Source: a virus. From it: 38,874 nt of DNA. A program made the translations under genes and the position numbers. Position 1 is the stretch's first letter. The number at the start of each line of letters is the position of its first letter. Below are positions 7,660 through 15,216 of the stretch, piece after piece. The notes under the pieces are model-generated. The model did not search any database. It had not been told where the DNA came from and saw only the letters and a list, made by a program, of their open reading frames with translations. Where the stretch lies: the IMG/VR virus record IMGVR_UViG_3300025636_000389, positions 1 to 38,874 of that record. One strand, 5' to 3'.

Positions 7660-8047
7660 CATTATAGAACAAATGTTTACCAAGGACGAGATAGAAACAT
7701 ATAAAAATATACGAAGATGTCAACAGAATATTGGTAGATATTTAGAAGATTATATAAACACGGGATTGAGTGATAATATCGTCTTTGTTGGTCGTGATAA
7801 GAATAGACCCGAAGGTGTAGATTATATTGTAGATGGTGTACCGTGGTCTATAAAAAATGCTTGGAACACCGATAATCACTCTATGAAAAAGTATAGAGAG
7901 GATAGAAATATTCTTCATTGGTATAGATTGAATAAAGATAATTCTACTAACTGGCATACTTTTTTTATTAGGGGTCTATCTGAAAATGGTTTTAGAGAAT
8001 ATATGAACGCAGAACCCGTAGCTTCACTGGAGGATTTCTTCGGTTGA
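7652..8047 (+). CDS. Small putative nuclease with polymerase-like clamp-binding tail
   Basis: The start is taken as TTG at 7652, inside the last codons of the polymerase gene, because a GGAGG ribosome site lies at 7641-7645. An in-frame ATG at 7673 has none. The product is 131 residues. The core has GVDYIVDGVPWSIKNAWN, which resembles the D...(S/E)xK centre of PD-(D/E)xK-like restriction enzymes, with Ser in place of the acidic residue. The C-terminus ASLEDFFG is almost the same as the polymerase tail, and the DNA encoding the two tails is nearly identical. It may be a nuclease or accessory factor tethered to the sliding clamp. The tail is seen directly; the nuclease role is an inference. Confidence 0.65.
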   Translation: MDNIIEQMFTKDEIETYKNIRRCQQNIGRYLEDYINTGLSDNIVFVGRDKNRPEGVDYIVDGVPWSIKNAWNTDNHSMKKYREDRNILHWYRLNKDNSTNWHTFFIRGLSENGFREYMNAEPVASLEDFFG

Positions 8048-8072
8048 CAGGCACTCTATATTATGGTATAAT
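8044..8072 (+). promoter_or_regulatory. Sigma70 promoter of primase-like gene, apparently leaderless
   Basis: TTGACA (8044-8049, overlapping the stop of the previous gene) and TATAAT (8067-8072) are 17 bases apart. The ATG at 8079 is six bases after the -10 box, the same geometry and nearly the same bases as at the DNA polymerase gene. Confidence 0.87.
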
Positions 8073-8078
8073 GGTCAC

Positions 8079-9047
8079 ATGAATTACGAATTAACTATAT
8101 TTAAAAATCAGTTCGATAACAAGACCCATAGACGAGTCTCACTTCCAACGTGGGATAAGTTTGTGGAATTGTTATGCGGTCTAAGCAATCAAGAAGGTCA
8201 AAAAGGTGGAAATAATTCTTCTCCTCTTATTACTCCTGCTGTTTTCGAGGACGGTACGACGCGCGCTAATCGAAATACTTCATATTGGGGTGGTTGGTGT
8301 TGCGTTGATGTGGATGACCATAATTATCCTACAACATCTTTAGAGGCATTAGAAGACGCATTACGGGAAGACTTCGGTCAGTATGATTATGTTGTTTACA
8401 ATACCGCCAGTTCTCGAGCGCCTACACATCCTAAAGATACCGAGAGTTATCCAAAGTTTCGTATCGTTTTTAGATTAGACGAACAGGTAGAACACGACCG
8501 CATCAAAGCGTTCTGGTACGCACTCAATACCGAACTTGGTGAAATTGGTGACCCTCAGACTAAAGACTTGGCACGTATGTATTATGTGCCTGCTCAGTAC
8601 CCAAACGCGTGGTCATTCTTTTTCGAGAATAAAGGTGTTGCCATGAATGTGTCGGAGATGATTGCTAAACATCCTTACCACGAAAAGACGGGTAATTCTT
8701 TTTTTGACAACTTACCTTTAGAGATGCAACAGGTGGTGATACAACACCGTAAAAACTCTCTAAATAACACCGACTACAGATGGAATGGATATAGGGATTG
8801 CCCTTTCTTTCCAAAACGTCTTGCTGTAGAATACCAGACAATCAGTGATACTGGTTGGTATGCCAAGATGTACCAGATAATGGTTGCTACTGCGGGAACC
8901 GCATATTCGAAAGGATATCCACTTACCGCACGGCAAATAGAAGAACTCTGTCGAGAGTTTGACCGTGATACGGGTAATTGGTATGAGAGTAGGCCCATGC
9001 ACGTTGAAGCAGATAAAGCATTAGAATACATTTATAAAAACGGATAA
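8079..9047 (+). CDS. Putative PrimPol/AEP-like DNA primase
   Basis: The 322-residue product has features of the archaeo-eukaryotic primase/replicase superfamily. These are an acidic WCCVDVDDH motif (Asp77, Asp79, Asp80) and a strand KFRIVFRL (126-133). A DPQTKDLARMYYVPA segment (158-172) recalls the D...R..r(l/v)P motif III of plasmid and phage primases. The C-terminal third is helical, with no motif I can name. Its promoter copies that of the DNA polymerase, which suggests a replication role. No DnaG-type gp61 primase is seen in the window, so this could take that place. The assignment rests on motifs only and is tentative. Confidence 0.5.
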   Translation: MNYELTIFKNQFDNKTHRRVSLPTWDKFVELLCGLSNQEGQKGGNNSSPLITPAVFEDGTTRANRNTSYWGGWCCVDVDDHNYPTTSLEALEDALREDFGQYDYVVYNTASSRAPTHPKDTESYPKFRIVFRLDEQVEHDRIKAFWYALNTELGEIGDPQTKDLARMYYVPAQYPNAWSFFFENKGVAMNVSEMIAKHPYHEKTGNSFFDNLPLEMQQVVIQHRKNSLNNTDYRWNGYRDCPFFPKRLAVEYQTISDTGWYAKMYQIMVATAGTAYSKGYPLTARQIEELCREFDRDTGNWYESRPMHVEADKALEYIYKNG

Positions 9048-9994
9048 TGAATATGAAAAAAGTACTAGTTACAGGAGCGGCAGGATTTATTGGTTCTCAA
9101 CTTTCCGCGCGATTAATGAAACGTGGTATAGAAGTTAAGGGTATTGATAATTTCAACAACCACCTCTATGACCCCCAACTAAAAGTAGACCGCATGAAAC
9201 ATTTCGGTCTGGATATTTGGGGATGTGACCTCGCTGACGAAATCAAAACAGAAGCACTATTGCGCGACTTCGCACCGGATATTATTATCCATCTCGCTGC
9301 TCACGCGGGTGTACGTGACTCAATGGGTAAAGAGAAACAGTATCACCGTAATAACATTGACGCGACTCAGAATGTTATTGATGTGTGTAAAAAATACTTA
9401 CCTGACACACGTATTATATACGCGTCAACGTCTTGTGTGTATGCTGGGTCAAAAGTTCCTTGGACTGAAGGTCAAGAGACTGGTAAACAATTAAACCCAT
9501 ACGGTTGGTCAAAATGGACTAATGAGTGTCAGTTCCAATCGTCCGGACTCAACACGGTTGGTCTAAGATTCTTCACAGTATATGGCCCGTGGGGTCGTCC
9601 TGATATGGCGTTATTCGACTTTACGAATAAAATCCTTGACGGGAAAGAGATTACCGTGTATAATTATGGGGACATGAAGCGAGACTTTACCTTTGTTGAA
9701 GATATCTTGGATGGTATCGAAATTGTTATGAATAACACCAAGATTAAATCTGGTGAGATTTTTAATATTGGTCGAGGTCAACAGGTTGCTTTAATGGATT
9801 TCATCGATGAAATCGAGAAGAATGTAGGTAAGAAGGCTAAGAAAGACCTCGCACCTAAACATCCAGCAGATACTTTGGAGACTTGGTCAAATACCAAGAA
9901 ACTCAGTCAATTGGGTTATCGCCCAAAAGTGAGTATCGCTGAAGGTATAACACGTTTTTATGAATGGTACAAAACTTATAATGGGATTAAATAA
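9047..9994 (+). CDS. NAD-dependent sugar epimerase, UDP-glucuronate 4-epimerase-like
   Basis: This 315-residue short-chain dehydrogenase has the NAD-binding GAAGFIG (10-16), the catalytic YGWSK (YxxxK) and a Ser/Thr region IYASTSCVYA. The segment RFFTVYGPWGRPDMALF is typical of UDP-glucuronate 4-epimerases, which interconvert UDP-glucuronate and UDP-galacturonate. The ATG overlaps the preceding stop (TAATG); an ATG two codons downstream is an alternative start. The next gene, one base overlapping, encodes UDP-glucose 6-dehydrogenase, which makes the substrate. Together they turn UDP-glucose into UDP-galacturonate, a donor for the glycosyltransferases elsewhere in the window. Confidence 0.9.
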   Translation: MNMKKVLVTGAAGFIGSQLSARLMKRGIEVKGIDNFNNHLYDPQLKVDRMKHFGLDIWGCDLADEIKTEALLRDFAPDIIIHLAAHAGVRDSMGKEKQYHRNNIDATQNVIDVCKKYLPDTRIIYASTSCVYAGSKVPWTEGQETGKQLNPYGWSKWTNECQFQSSGLNTVGLRFFTVYGPWGRPDMALFDFTNKILDGKEITVYNYGDMKRDFTFVEDILDGIEIVMNNTKIKSGEIFNIGRGQQVALMDFIDEIEKNVGKKAKKDLAPKHPADTLETWSNTKKLSQLGYRPKVSIAEGITRFYEWYKTYNGIK

Positions 9995-10914
9995 TGTCAG
10001 ATAAAAATGCTCCACTAAGTCCTGCGAATCCTTTTCGTATGGCAATCGTCGGTCACGGGTTTGTTGGTCAGGCGGTCGAGTATGCTTTTACTCACCCTAT
10101 GGTTGATTTCAAACTTATCGACCCAAAATATAATACGTCTATCGATGAGTTGAGCAACTATGACCCACACTGTGTGTTTATTTGCGCACCTACACCATCG
10201 CATGATAATGGTTCGGTCGATTCCACTATCGTAGAAGATGCTACTTTGAAGGCATTGGTTCATACTAATGCGATTGTTGTTATCAAGTCGACTGTCACCC
10301 CTGATGTGATTGAACGTCTTTATAACTCTATGGATAGACGCCAAGTAGACCGATTCGCATATAACCCAGAGTTTTTAACCGAGAAAAACGCTAAGGCAGA
10401 CTTTGTTACTGCCAAGTTCCACGTCATGGGTGGTTCTCCACAGGCAACTCAAGAACTGATTGAAATCTATGATATCTTCAGTGGTTGTGAGTCTAACGAC
10501 TATCATCGTATGACCGCGTTCGAAGCGTCATTTGTTAAATACACTATTAATTCGTTTCTTGCTACAAAAGTGACATTCTTTAATCAGTTGTATGATTTGG
10601 TAAACTCGTATGGTTGTTCGTATAACATTGTAACTCGCGCAGCTGGTCTAGACCCGCGTGTAGGTATGGGTCATACTCGTGTGCCTGGGTTTGATGGTAA
10701 ACGTGGGTTTGGTGGTGCGTGTCTACCTAAAGATACAAATGCGCTGTTGAACTTCTCTACAGTAACCAATGAAGATACTGGCGAAACTATTGCCTTTGAT
10801 TTACTTGAAAAAGTTCTTGACATAAACACACGTTATCGGGTACAATATGACCTTGATGACCGTGAAAAGGTTAACAACATCACATTCGCTAATTTTGGAG
10901 AAGGCAAACAATAA
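9994..10914 (+). CDS. ugd: UDP-glucose 6-dehydrogenase family protein
   Basis: The 306-residue protein is a UDP-glucose/GDP-mannose dehydrogenase. It has an N-terminal Rossmann motif VGHGFVG (19-25), the segment YNPEFLTEKNA and the active-site loop GFGGACLPKD with the catalytic Cys. It oxidises UDP-glucose to UDP-glucuronate with two NAD+. It is shorter than the usual bacterial 390-440 residues, mainly in the C-terminal domain after the active site. It forms an overlapping pair with the epimerase upstream. Its last part contains a promoter-like sequence that may drive uvsX. Confidence 0.9.
   Translation: MSDKNAPLSPANPFRMAIVGHGFVGQAVEYAFTHPMVDFKLIDPKYNTSIDELSNYDPHCVFICAPTPSHDNGSVDSTIVEDATLKALVHTNAIVVIKSTVTPDVIERLYNSMDRRQVDRFAYNPEFLTEKNAKADFVTAKFHVMGGSPQATQELIEIYDIFSGCESNDYHRMTAFEASFVKYTINSFLATKVTFFNQLYDLVNSYGCSYNIVTRAAGLDPRVGMGHTRVPGFDGKRGFGGACLPKDTNALLNFSTVTNEDTGETIAFDLLEKVLDINTRYRVQYDLDDREKVNNITFANFGEGKQ
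10817..10846 (+). promoter_or_regulatory. Possible internal sigma70 promoter upstream of uvsX
   Basis: TTGACA (10817-10822) and TACAAT (10841-10846) are 18 bases apart, inside the end of the ugd-like gene and 68 bases before the uvsX start. One base off the consensus -10 and a longer spacer make it weaker than the others. Confidence 0.5.
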
Positions 10915-11966
10915 TGAGTATAATGAATAAACTGAAGAAGAACTCGAAGATTAAAGAGACGGATATTCTCAGTACTAGTAAATTCTTCAATAGTAAAGAT
11001 ATGGTACCGACGGATGTACCTATGGTGAACGTCGCTCTGTCGGGTTCTGTTGATGGTGGAGTCACGGCTGGACTTACTGTCCTCGCGGGCCCATCTAAAC
11101 ACTTCAAGACTTCATTTGCTCTATTAATGGCGGGCGCATATCTTAATGCCAAACCTGATGCGGTAATGTTGTTCTATGATTCAGAGTTTGGTTCACCACA
11201 GTCTTACTTCGAACAGTTTGGTATTGATACCTCTCGAGTATTACATACACCTATTAAACATGTGGAAGACTTAAAGTTTGACTTGATTAGTCAACTTGAA
11301 GAACTAGACCGAGATGATGATGTTATTATCGTTATTGACTCTATCGGTAACTTGGCTTCTAAGAAAGAGTTAGACGATGCGTTGAATGAGAAAGGTGTGG
11401 CGGATATGTCTCGTGCGAAAGCATTGAAAGGTTTATTCCGTATGTCTACACCGTACCTTGCTATGAAGAACATTCCTATGTTAGCGATTAACCATACTTA
11501 TCAAGAGATTGGTTTATTCCCTAAAGCGGTTGTATCTGGTGGTACTGGTATCTATTACTCAGCTGATAACATTTGGATCCTTGGTCGTCAACAAGAGAAA
11601 CAAGGTCAAGAGATTGTAGGTTATAACTTTGTAATTAACGTTGAGAAGTCTCGTTATGTTAAAGAGAAATCTAAGATCCCTATCGGCGTTACTTGGGACG
11701 GTGGTATTCAGAAATACTCTGGATTACTTGATGTTGCTATCGCTGGTGGTTATGTTATCAAACCATCTAATGGCTGGTATCAGCGCGTAGATAAAGAAAC
11801 TGGTGAAGTGATGGACGGTAAACTTAGATTAAAAGAAACTCTAAGTGCTGACTTCTGGGAACCTATTTTCGAAACAACTGATTTTAAAGAATTCCTTGCC
11901 AAGACGTATAAAATAGGGTATAATAGCCCTATTGATTTAGATGAAATAATACAAGAGGCAGTTTAA
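10914..11966 (+). CDS. uvsX: UvsX-type RecA recombinase
   Basis: This 350-residue protein is the phage strand-exchange recombinase. The Walker A motif is GPSKHFKTS (59-67), the divergent form seen in T4 UvsX (GPSKxFKS). The Walker B region is VIIVIDSIGNL, and MLAINHTYQE resembles the RecA signature after loop 1. It drives recombination-dependent replication and repair with the helicase and polymerase encoded nearby. The start overlaps the ugd stop by one base. The next gene begins two bases after its stop. Confidence 0.96.
   Translation: MSIMNKLKKNSKIKETDILSTSKFFNSKDMVPTDVPMVNVALSGSVDGGVTAGLTVLAGPSKHFKTSFALLMAGAYLNAKPDAVMLFYDSEFGSPQSYFEQFGIDTSRVLHTPIKHVEDLKFDLISQLEELDRDDDVIIVIDSIGNLASKKELDDALNEKGVADMSRAKALKGLFRMSTPYLAMKNIPMLAINHTYQEIGLFPKAVVSGGTGIYYSADNIWILGRQQEKQGQEIVGYNFVINVEKSRYVKEKSKIPIGVTWDGGIQKYSGLLDVAIAGGYVIKPSNGWYQRVDKETGEVMDGKLRLKETLSADFWEPIFETTDFKEFLAKTYKIGYNSPIDLDEIIQEAV
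11896..11924 (+). promoter_or_regulatory. Sigma70-like promoter inside end of uvsX
   Basis: TTGCCA (11896-11901) and TATAAT (11919-11924) are 17 bases apart, 44 bases before the ATG at 11969. It would give the helicase unit its own transcription. The -35 box has one mismatch. Confidence 0.6.
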
Positions 11967-11968
11967 TA

Positions 11969-12334
11969 ATGAAAGAACTTGATTTAGATAAACCTTCCGA
12001 ACACGTCGATTATGAAATAATGCCGATGTTCGCGGAGGACGGTACCCAAGTCTGGAAAGTTCGTTTACTTCGTGCTCCTTTTCATGGAACCACAGTCCGT
12101 TACGGAAACGTACAACTTGATGGTATTGAAGAGCAGATACGATTCAGCTTTGACATAGTTGAGACGAACGACGCAGAAACATTTAATACGGACAATGTAG
12201 ATTTACAGAACTTTGTTTCTGATGTATTAGAAGATATTATTGTTGTTGCGATGAAAGAAGGTTGGATAGGGGGTAAGGAACTAAATGATGGAAATCAATC
12301 TACAACAGACGATTCTAAGGAATCTACTGACTAA
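11969..12334 (+). CDS. Conserved hypothetical protein between uvsX and gp41
   Basis: The 121-residue product is acidic, with a predicted beta-rich N-terminal half (VWKVRLLRAPFHGTTVRYGNV) and a polar, Ser/Thr/Asp-rich tail. No family is recognised. The last 50 bases overlap the start of the helicase gene, which argues for coupled translation and perhaps a helper role in the replisome. No catalytic motif can be seen. Confidence 0.65.
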   Translation: MKELDLDKPSEHVDYEIMPMFAEDGTQVWKVRLLRAPFHGTTVRYGNVQLDGIEEQIRFSFDIVETNDAETFNTDNVDLQNFVSDVLEDIIVVAMKEGWIGGKELNDGNQSTTDDSKESTD

Positions 12335-13679
12335 CGATTCTTACACACGTAAGGTCGCCGCATTTATTAACCCAGAATACTTTGAGGGTGTCTATCAGGC
12401 ACTCTTCAAAGAGTTTACTCAATTCATTGCTAAGTTCAATCGCCTTCCGTCTAAGGAAGCTTTCAAGATTGAACTGGACAGTGCTGACCGTCTCACTGAT
12501 GAACAGTACCGTCACGCTATGGATATTCTACCAGATATTTTCCAGTATGCTGAGGAGAATCTGGAGTGGTTAGTCGAGCGTACCGAGAAGTGGTGTCAAG
12601 ACCGTGCGGTGTTTAATGCGGTAATGGAGTCTATTTCTATTATCGACGGTAAACATAAAGACCTGAATAAAAATGCTATTCCCGACGTATTATCTAAGGC
12701 ATTGTCGGTGTCTTTCGATACTAACATTGGTCACGACTATATTGATAACGCTAATGAACGTTTTGATTTTTATCACTTAGAAGAAGAACGTCTCGAGTTT
12801 GACCTAGAATACTTCAATAAGATTACCAAAGGTGGTTTACCTAAGAAGACTCTAAACATTGCCCTCGCGGGTACCGGTGTAGGTAAGTCATTGTTTATGT
12901 GTCATATGGGTGCTGCTGCTCTTTCTCAAGGTAAGAATGTACTGTATATTACTATGGAGATGGCCGAAGAACGTATCGCAGAACGTATTGACGCGAACTT
13001 GTTGAACGTACCTATCGACCAACTAGAACATCTTAACAAAGAGATGTTTACTCAGAAGGTCGAGAACATTGCGAATAAAACAAATGGTAAGTTGATTATT
13101 AAAGAGTATCCTACTGGTGCTGCTCATGCGAATCACTTCCGTGCGTTATTGAATGAACTTAAACTTAAAAAGAACTTTAAACCAGATGTTATCTTTATCG
13201 ATTATCTTAATATATGTTCTAGTGCTCGTATGAAAGGAATGGGTGGTGCGATTAACTCATATAGTTATATTAAGTCTATTGCTGAAGAACTACGTGGACT
13301 TGCGGTCGAATTCGACGTGCCTGTCGTGTCGGCGACGCAAACGACTCGTGGTGGTTACAATAATGATGATGTTGGGTTGGAAGACACGTCCGAATCTTTT
13401 GGACTACCCGCAACCGCAGACTTCATGTTCGCATTAATTGCTAATGATGAACTAAAGGCAAATAACCAGATGATGGTTAAACAGTTAAAAAATCGTTATA
13501 ATGACCCTGGCACAAACCAACGTTTTGTTGTTGGTGTAGATAGGTCGAAGATGCGATTATACGATGTAGACCAAAATGATTCACCTCTAAATAAAGAAGT
13601 GGACACGGGGCCTGCGTTTGATAACAGCGCATCTGGTCAAAGAATCTCCCAAGAGAGGTTCAATGGTTTTAAACTATAA
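12285..13679 (+). CDS. 41: Replicative DNA helicase, T4 gp41 (DnaB-like)
   Basis: This 464-residue helicase has a DnaB-type helical N-terminal region and a RecA-fold C-terminal domain. Walker A is AGTGVGKS (195-202). Walker B is DVIFIDYLN. VPVVSATQTTRGG matches the DnaB motif H3 with the sensor Gln, and LKNRYNDPG holds the DnaB-type arginine region. The hexamer unwinds DNA 5'-3' at the fork and works with the primase and polymerase. Two ATG codons in tandem (12285, 12288) are possible starts. The gene overlaps the preceding hypothetical gene by 50 bases. Confidence 0.96.
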   Translation: MMEINLQQTILRNLLTNDSYTRKVAAFINPEYFEGVYQALFKEFTQFIAKFNRLPSKEAFKIELDSADRLTDEQYRHAMDILPDIFQYAEENLEWLVERTEKWCQDRAVFNAVMESISIIDGKHKDLNKNAIPDVLSKALSVSFDTNIGHDYIDNANERFDFYHLEEERLEFDLEYFNKITKGGLPKKTLNIALAGTGVGKSLFMCHMGAAALSQGKNVLYITMEMAEERIAERIDANLLNVPIDQLEHLNKEMFTQKVENIANKTNGKLIIKEYPTGAAHANHFRALLNELKLKKNFKPDVIFIDYLNICSSARMKGMGGAINSYSYIKSIAEELRGLAVEFDVPVVSATQTTRGGYNNDDVGLEDTSESFGLPATADFMFALIANDELKANNQMMVKQLKNRYNDPGTNQRFVVGVDRSKMRLYDVDQNDSPLNKEVDTGPAFDNSASGQRISQERFNGFKL

Positions 13680-13691
13680 GGAATTCATTAA

Positions 13692-13877
13692 ATGAATCCA
13701 TATTTACATACAGCATTAGTATTATTGGTCATTGTGGTATCGTTTTATATCGGTAGATATAAAGGTTTTTACCGAGGTATTCAAAGTACATTAGACCATC
13801 TACTACATTATAAAGTACTAAGTCTAGAGGAGATAAAACTAGCTAATGAAAGATTTCAAAAAGACCGAGGAAAATAG
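13692..13877 (+). CDS. Small single-span membrane protein
   Basis: This 61-residue product has a hydrophobic segment at about residues 7-21 (HTALVLLVIVVSFYIG), followed by a basic stretch and a short helical, charged tail. It is probably an inner membrane protein with the tail in the cytoplasm. An AAGGA ribosome site precedes the ATG. Its end overlaps the next gene. No family is recognised. Confidence 0.6.
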   Translation: MNPYLHTALVLLVIVVSFYIGRYKGFYRGIQSTLDHLLHYKVLSLEEIKLANERFQKDRGK

Positions 13878-14031
13878 TTGGGTAGTTCCTGTTATCGATG
13901 TTGGTGATGGTGAACTCGCAATGGAATTTTCTGACGAACTCATGGACGCATTATCATTAAATGTTGGTGATACTGTCGTTTTTAAATCGCTAGATGAAGG
14001 ACGCTTCTCTCTGGAGAAAAAATCGTCATGA
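13846..14031 (+). CDS. AbrB/MazE-like small protein
   Basis: The 61-residue product contains EFSDELMDALSLNVGDTVVF followed by a short strand FSLEKK. This is the spacing of swapped-hairpin AbrB/MazE DNA-binding domains (polar strand, helix, L.vGD.v strand). No toxin gene is adjacent, so it may act as a small transcription regulator instead of an antitoxin. The gene overlaps both neighbours, by 32 bases upstream and 4 bases (ATGA) downstream. The match is short and the call is tentative. Confidence 0.5.
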   Translation: MKDFKKTEENSWVVPVIDVGDGELAMEFSDELMDALSLNVGDTVVFKSLDEGRFSLEKKSS

Positions 14032-14708
14032 GTGAAATAACAATTCGTAATAAAGGCATGTTAGATATTCTCAATAGTTTCTCTGATGAGATGTTATCAA
14101 AACCGTCTTACAACAATGAAAAATATTGGACGTATCGTGACCCAGAAGATGTACACAAAGGAGAATACTTCTGTTCCCGTGATTACTTAGAAGAGTGTCT
14201 ATCTAGATACCCTGAATTAGTAGGGCCTCCAGACCGTTACTTTGCGCAACCTATCTCTAAGATGGTACGTGAAGAACCGGAAGTATGGGGAGACTTTATG
14301 CAGAAGGTCAAGTATGACTTCGCTGCGGAGATTGGAGCACACACGTCCGCATTACTCTCCTATTACCCGCCAGGCGGTTTTGTTGGATGGCATACTAACT
14401 ATGATGCGAACGCATATCAGATCTTATTTACTTGGTCTGAAAACGGCGATGGGTACTTTGAGTACTATGATAAGAAGACTGACGAAATAGTTCGTATCCA
14501 AGATGTGCCTGGATGGCAATGCCGTCACTATTACTTTGGTGCTGGAGAAGAAGAAGATTTACACTGTTGGCACGCTGCCTATAACGGCAATAATCAACGT
14601 ATCACCTTAGCATATAAGTTTGTTAATGGTGGTAGTGTGAATAACCCTGAAGATGCGCAAGCGAGAGCAATGCGTGATATGTTAATTGATGAAATAGAGA
14701 GTGAATAA
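14028..14708 (+). CDS. 2-oxoglutarate/Fe(II) oxygenase-like protein with unusual iron site
   Basis: This 226-residue protein has the core of a 2OG-Fe(II) oxygenase. SYYPPGGFVGWHTNYD carries the first His122, GDGYFEYYD follows, and CWHAAYNGNNQRITLAYKF carries the second His182 and Arg191. The usual HxD carboxylate is not in place: the motif reads His-Thr-Asn124, with Asp126 two residues on. Loss of this carboxylate is a hallmark of Fe/2OG halogenases, so the chemistry may differ from hydroxylation. Alternatively, Asp126 serves as the ligand. The substrate is unknown. It lies in a run of overlapping small genes downstream of gp41. Confidence 0.75.
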   Translation: MSEITIRNKGMLDILNSFSDEMLSKPSYNNEKYWTYRDPEDVHKGEYFCSRDYLEECLSRYPELVGPPDRYFAQPISKMVREEPEVWGDFMQKVKYDFAAEIGAHTSALLSYYPPGGFVGWHTNYDANAYQILFTWSENGDGYFEYYDKKTDEIVRIQDVPGWQCRHYYFGAGEEEDLHCWHAAYNGNNQRITLAYKFVNGGSVNNPEDAQARAMRDMLIDEIESE

Positions 14709-14977
14709 TGAAATTGAATGATGTGGTAACAGTAGTCACGGTAAGTGGTGAATATGTAGGTAAGTTTGAATCCCTGAATCCTAACGGTGTGGTCACACTA
14801 AAAGACCCGCGCATGTTGATTCATGGTGAACAAGGAGTTGGTTTCGCTCGTGGTATTTGTATGACAAGTGACGAGAACACCCGTTCGGTTTCATTCCAAC
14901 AGTATGTCTTTATTACTGAAACGAATGAAGATTTTTCTAAGGCATATACTAAAGCAACCAGTGGGATTATACTATAA
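14708..14977 (+). CDS. Small beta-barrel (Sm/SH3-like) protein
   Basis: The 89-residue product starts with a pattern like an Sm or SH3 barrel: DVVTVVTVSGEYVGKFESLN, then GVVTLKDPRMLI and later YVFIT. Similar short proteins occur in marine T4-like phages, and their role is not known to me. The start overlaps the oxygenase stop by one base (TAATG), and the next gene overlaps its stop in the same way. No catalytic residues stand out. Confidence 0.5.
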   Translation: MKLNDVVTVVTVSGEYVGKFESLNPNGVVTLKDPRMLIHGEQGVGFARGICMTSDENTRSVSFQQYVFITETNEDFSKAYTKATSGIIL

Positions 14978-15216
14978 TGATTTTAGCAGATAAAGAAAAA
15001 GTCGCGGCAGCGGTAAGAGAAATGTCCGATAGCATGTTGCGAATTGATGCGGAACGTGAATTAATGAAAGATATTGTCGATGTTACCGCTGAGAAGTACG
15101 AAATTGACAAGAAACACTTCCGTAAAATTTCTAATATATACCATAAGAGAAATTTAGATGAGGCCCGTTCAGAAACTAACGAGGTCTATGAATTATATGA
15201 GGAATTGTTTATCTAA
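14977..15216 (+). CDS. dsbA: DsbA-like double-stranded DNA binding protein
   Basis: The 79-residue product aligns with T4 DsbA (about 89 residues). ELMKDIVDVTAEKYEIDKKHF matches the T4 ELIKDI...GVDGKMF region, and IYHKRN...ETNEVYELYEELF matches LYHKDN...ETEEVVELYDTVF. T4 DsbA binds double-stranded DNA at late promoters and promotes late transcription, which fits the TATAAATA boxes in this window. It overlaps both neighbouring genes by one base. Confidence 0.85.
   Translation: MILADKEKVAAAVREMSDSMLRIDAERELMKDIVDVTAEKYEIDKKHFRKISNIYHKRNLDEARSETNEVYELYEELFI

Noticed and set aside
13846-14031. Toxin-antitoxin pair based on the AbrB/MazE-like gene
   Set aside because: Neither neighbour looks like a MazF, PIN or RelE toxin. 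The upstream gene is a membrane protein and the downstream one an oxygenase.
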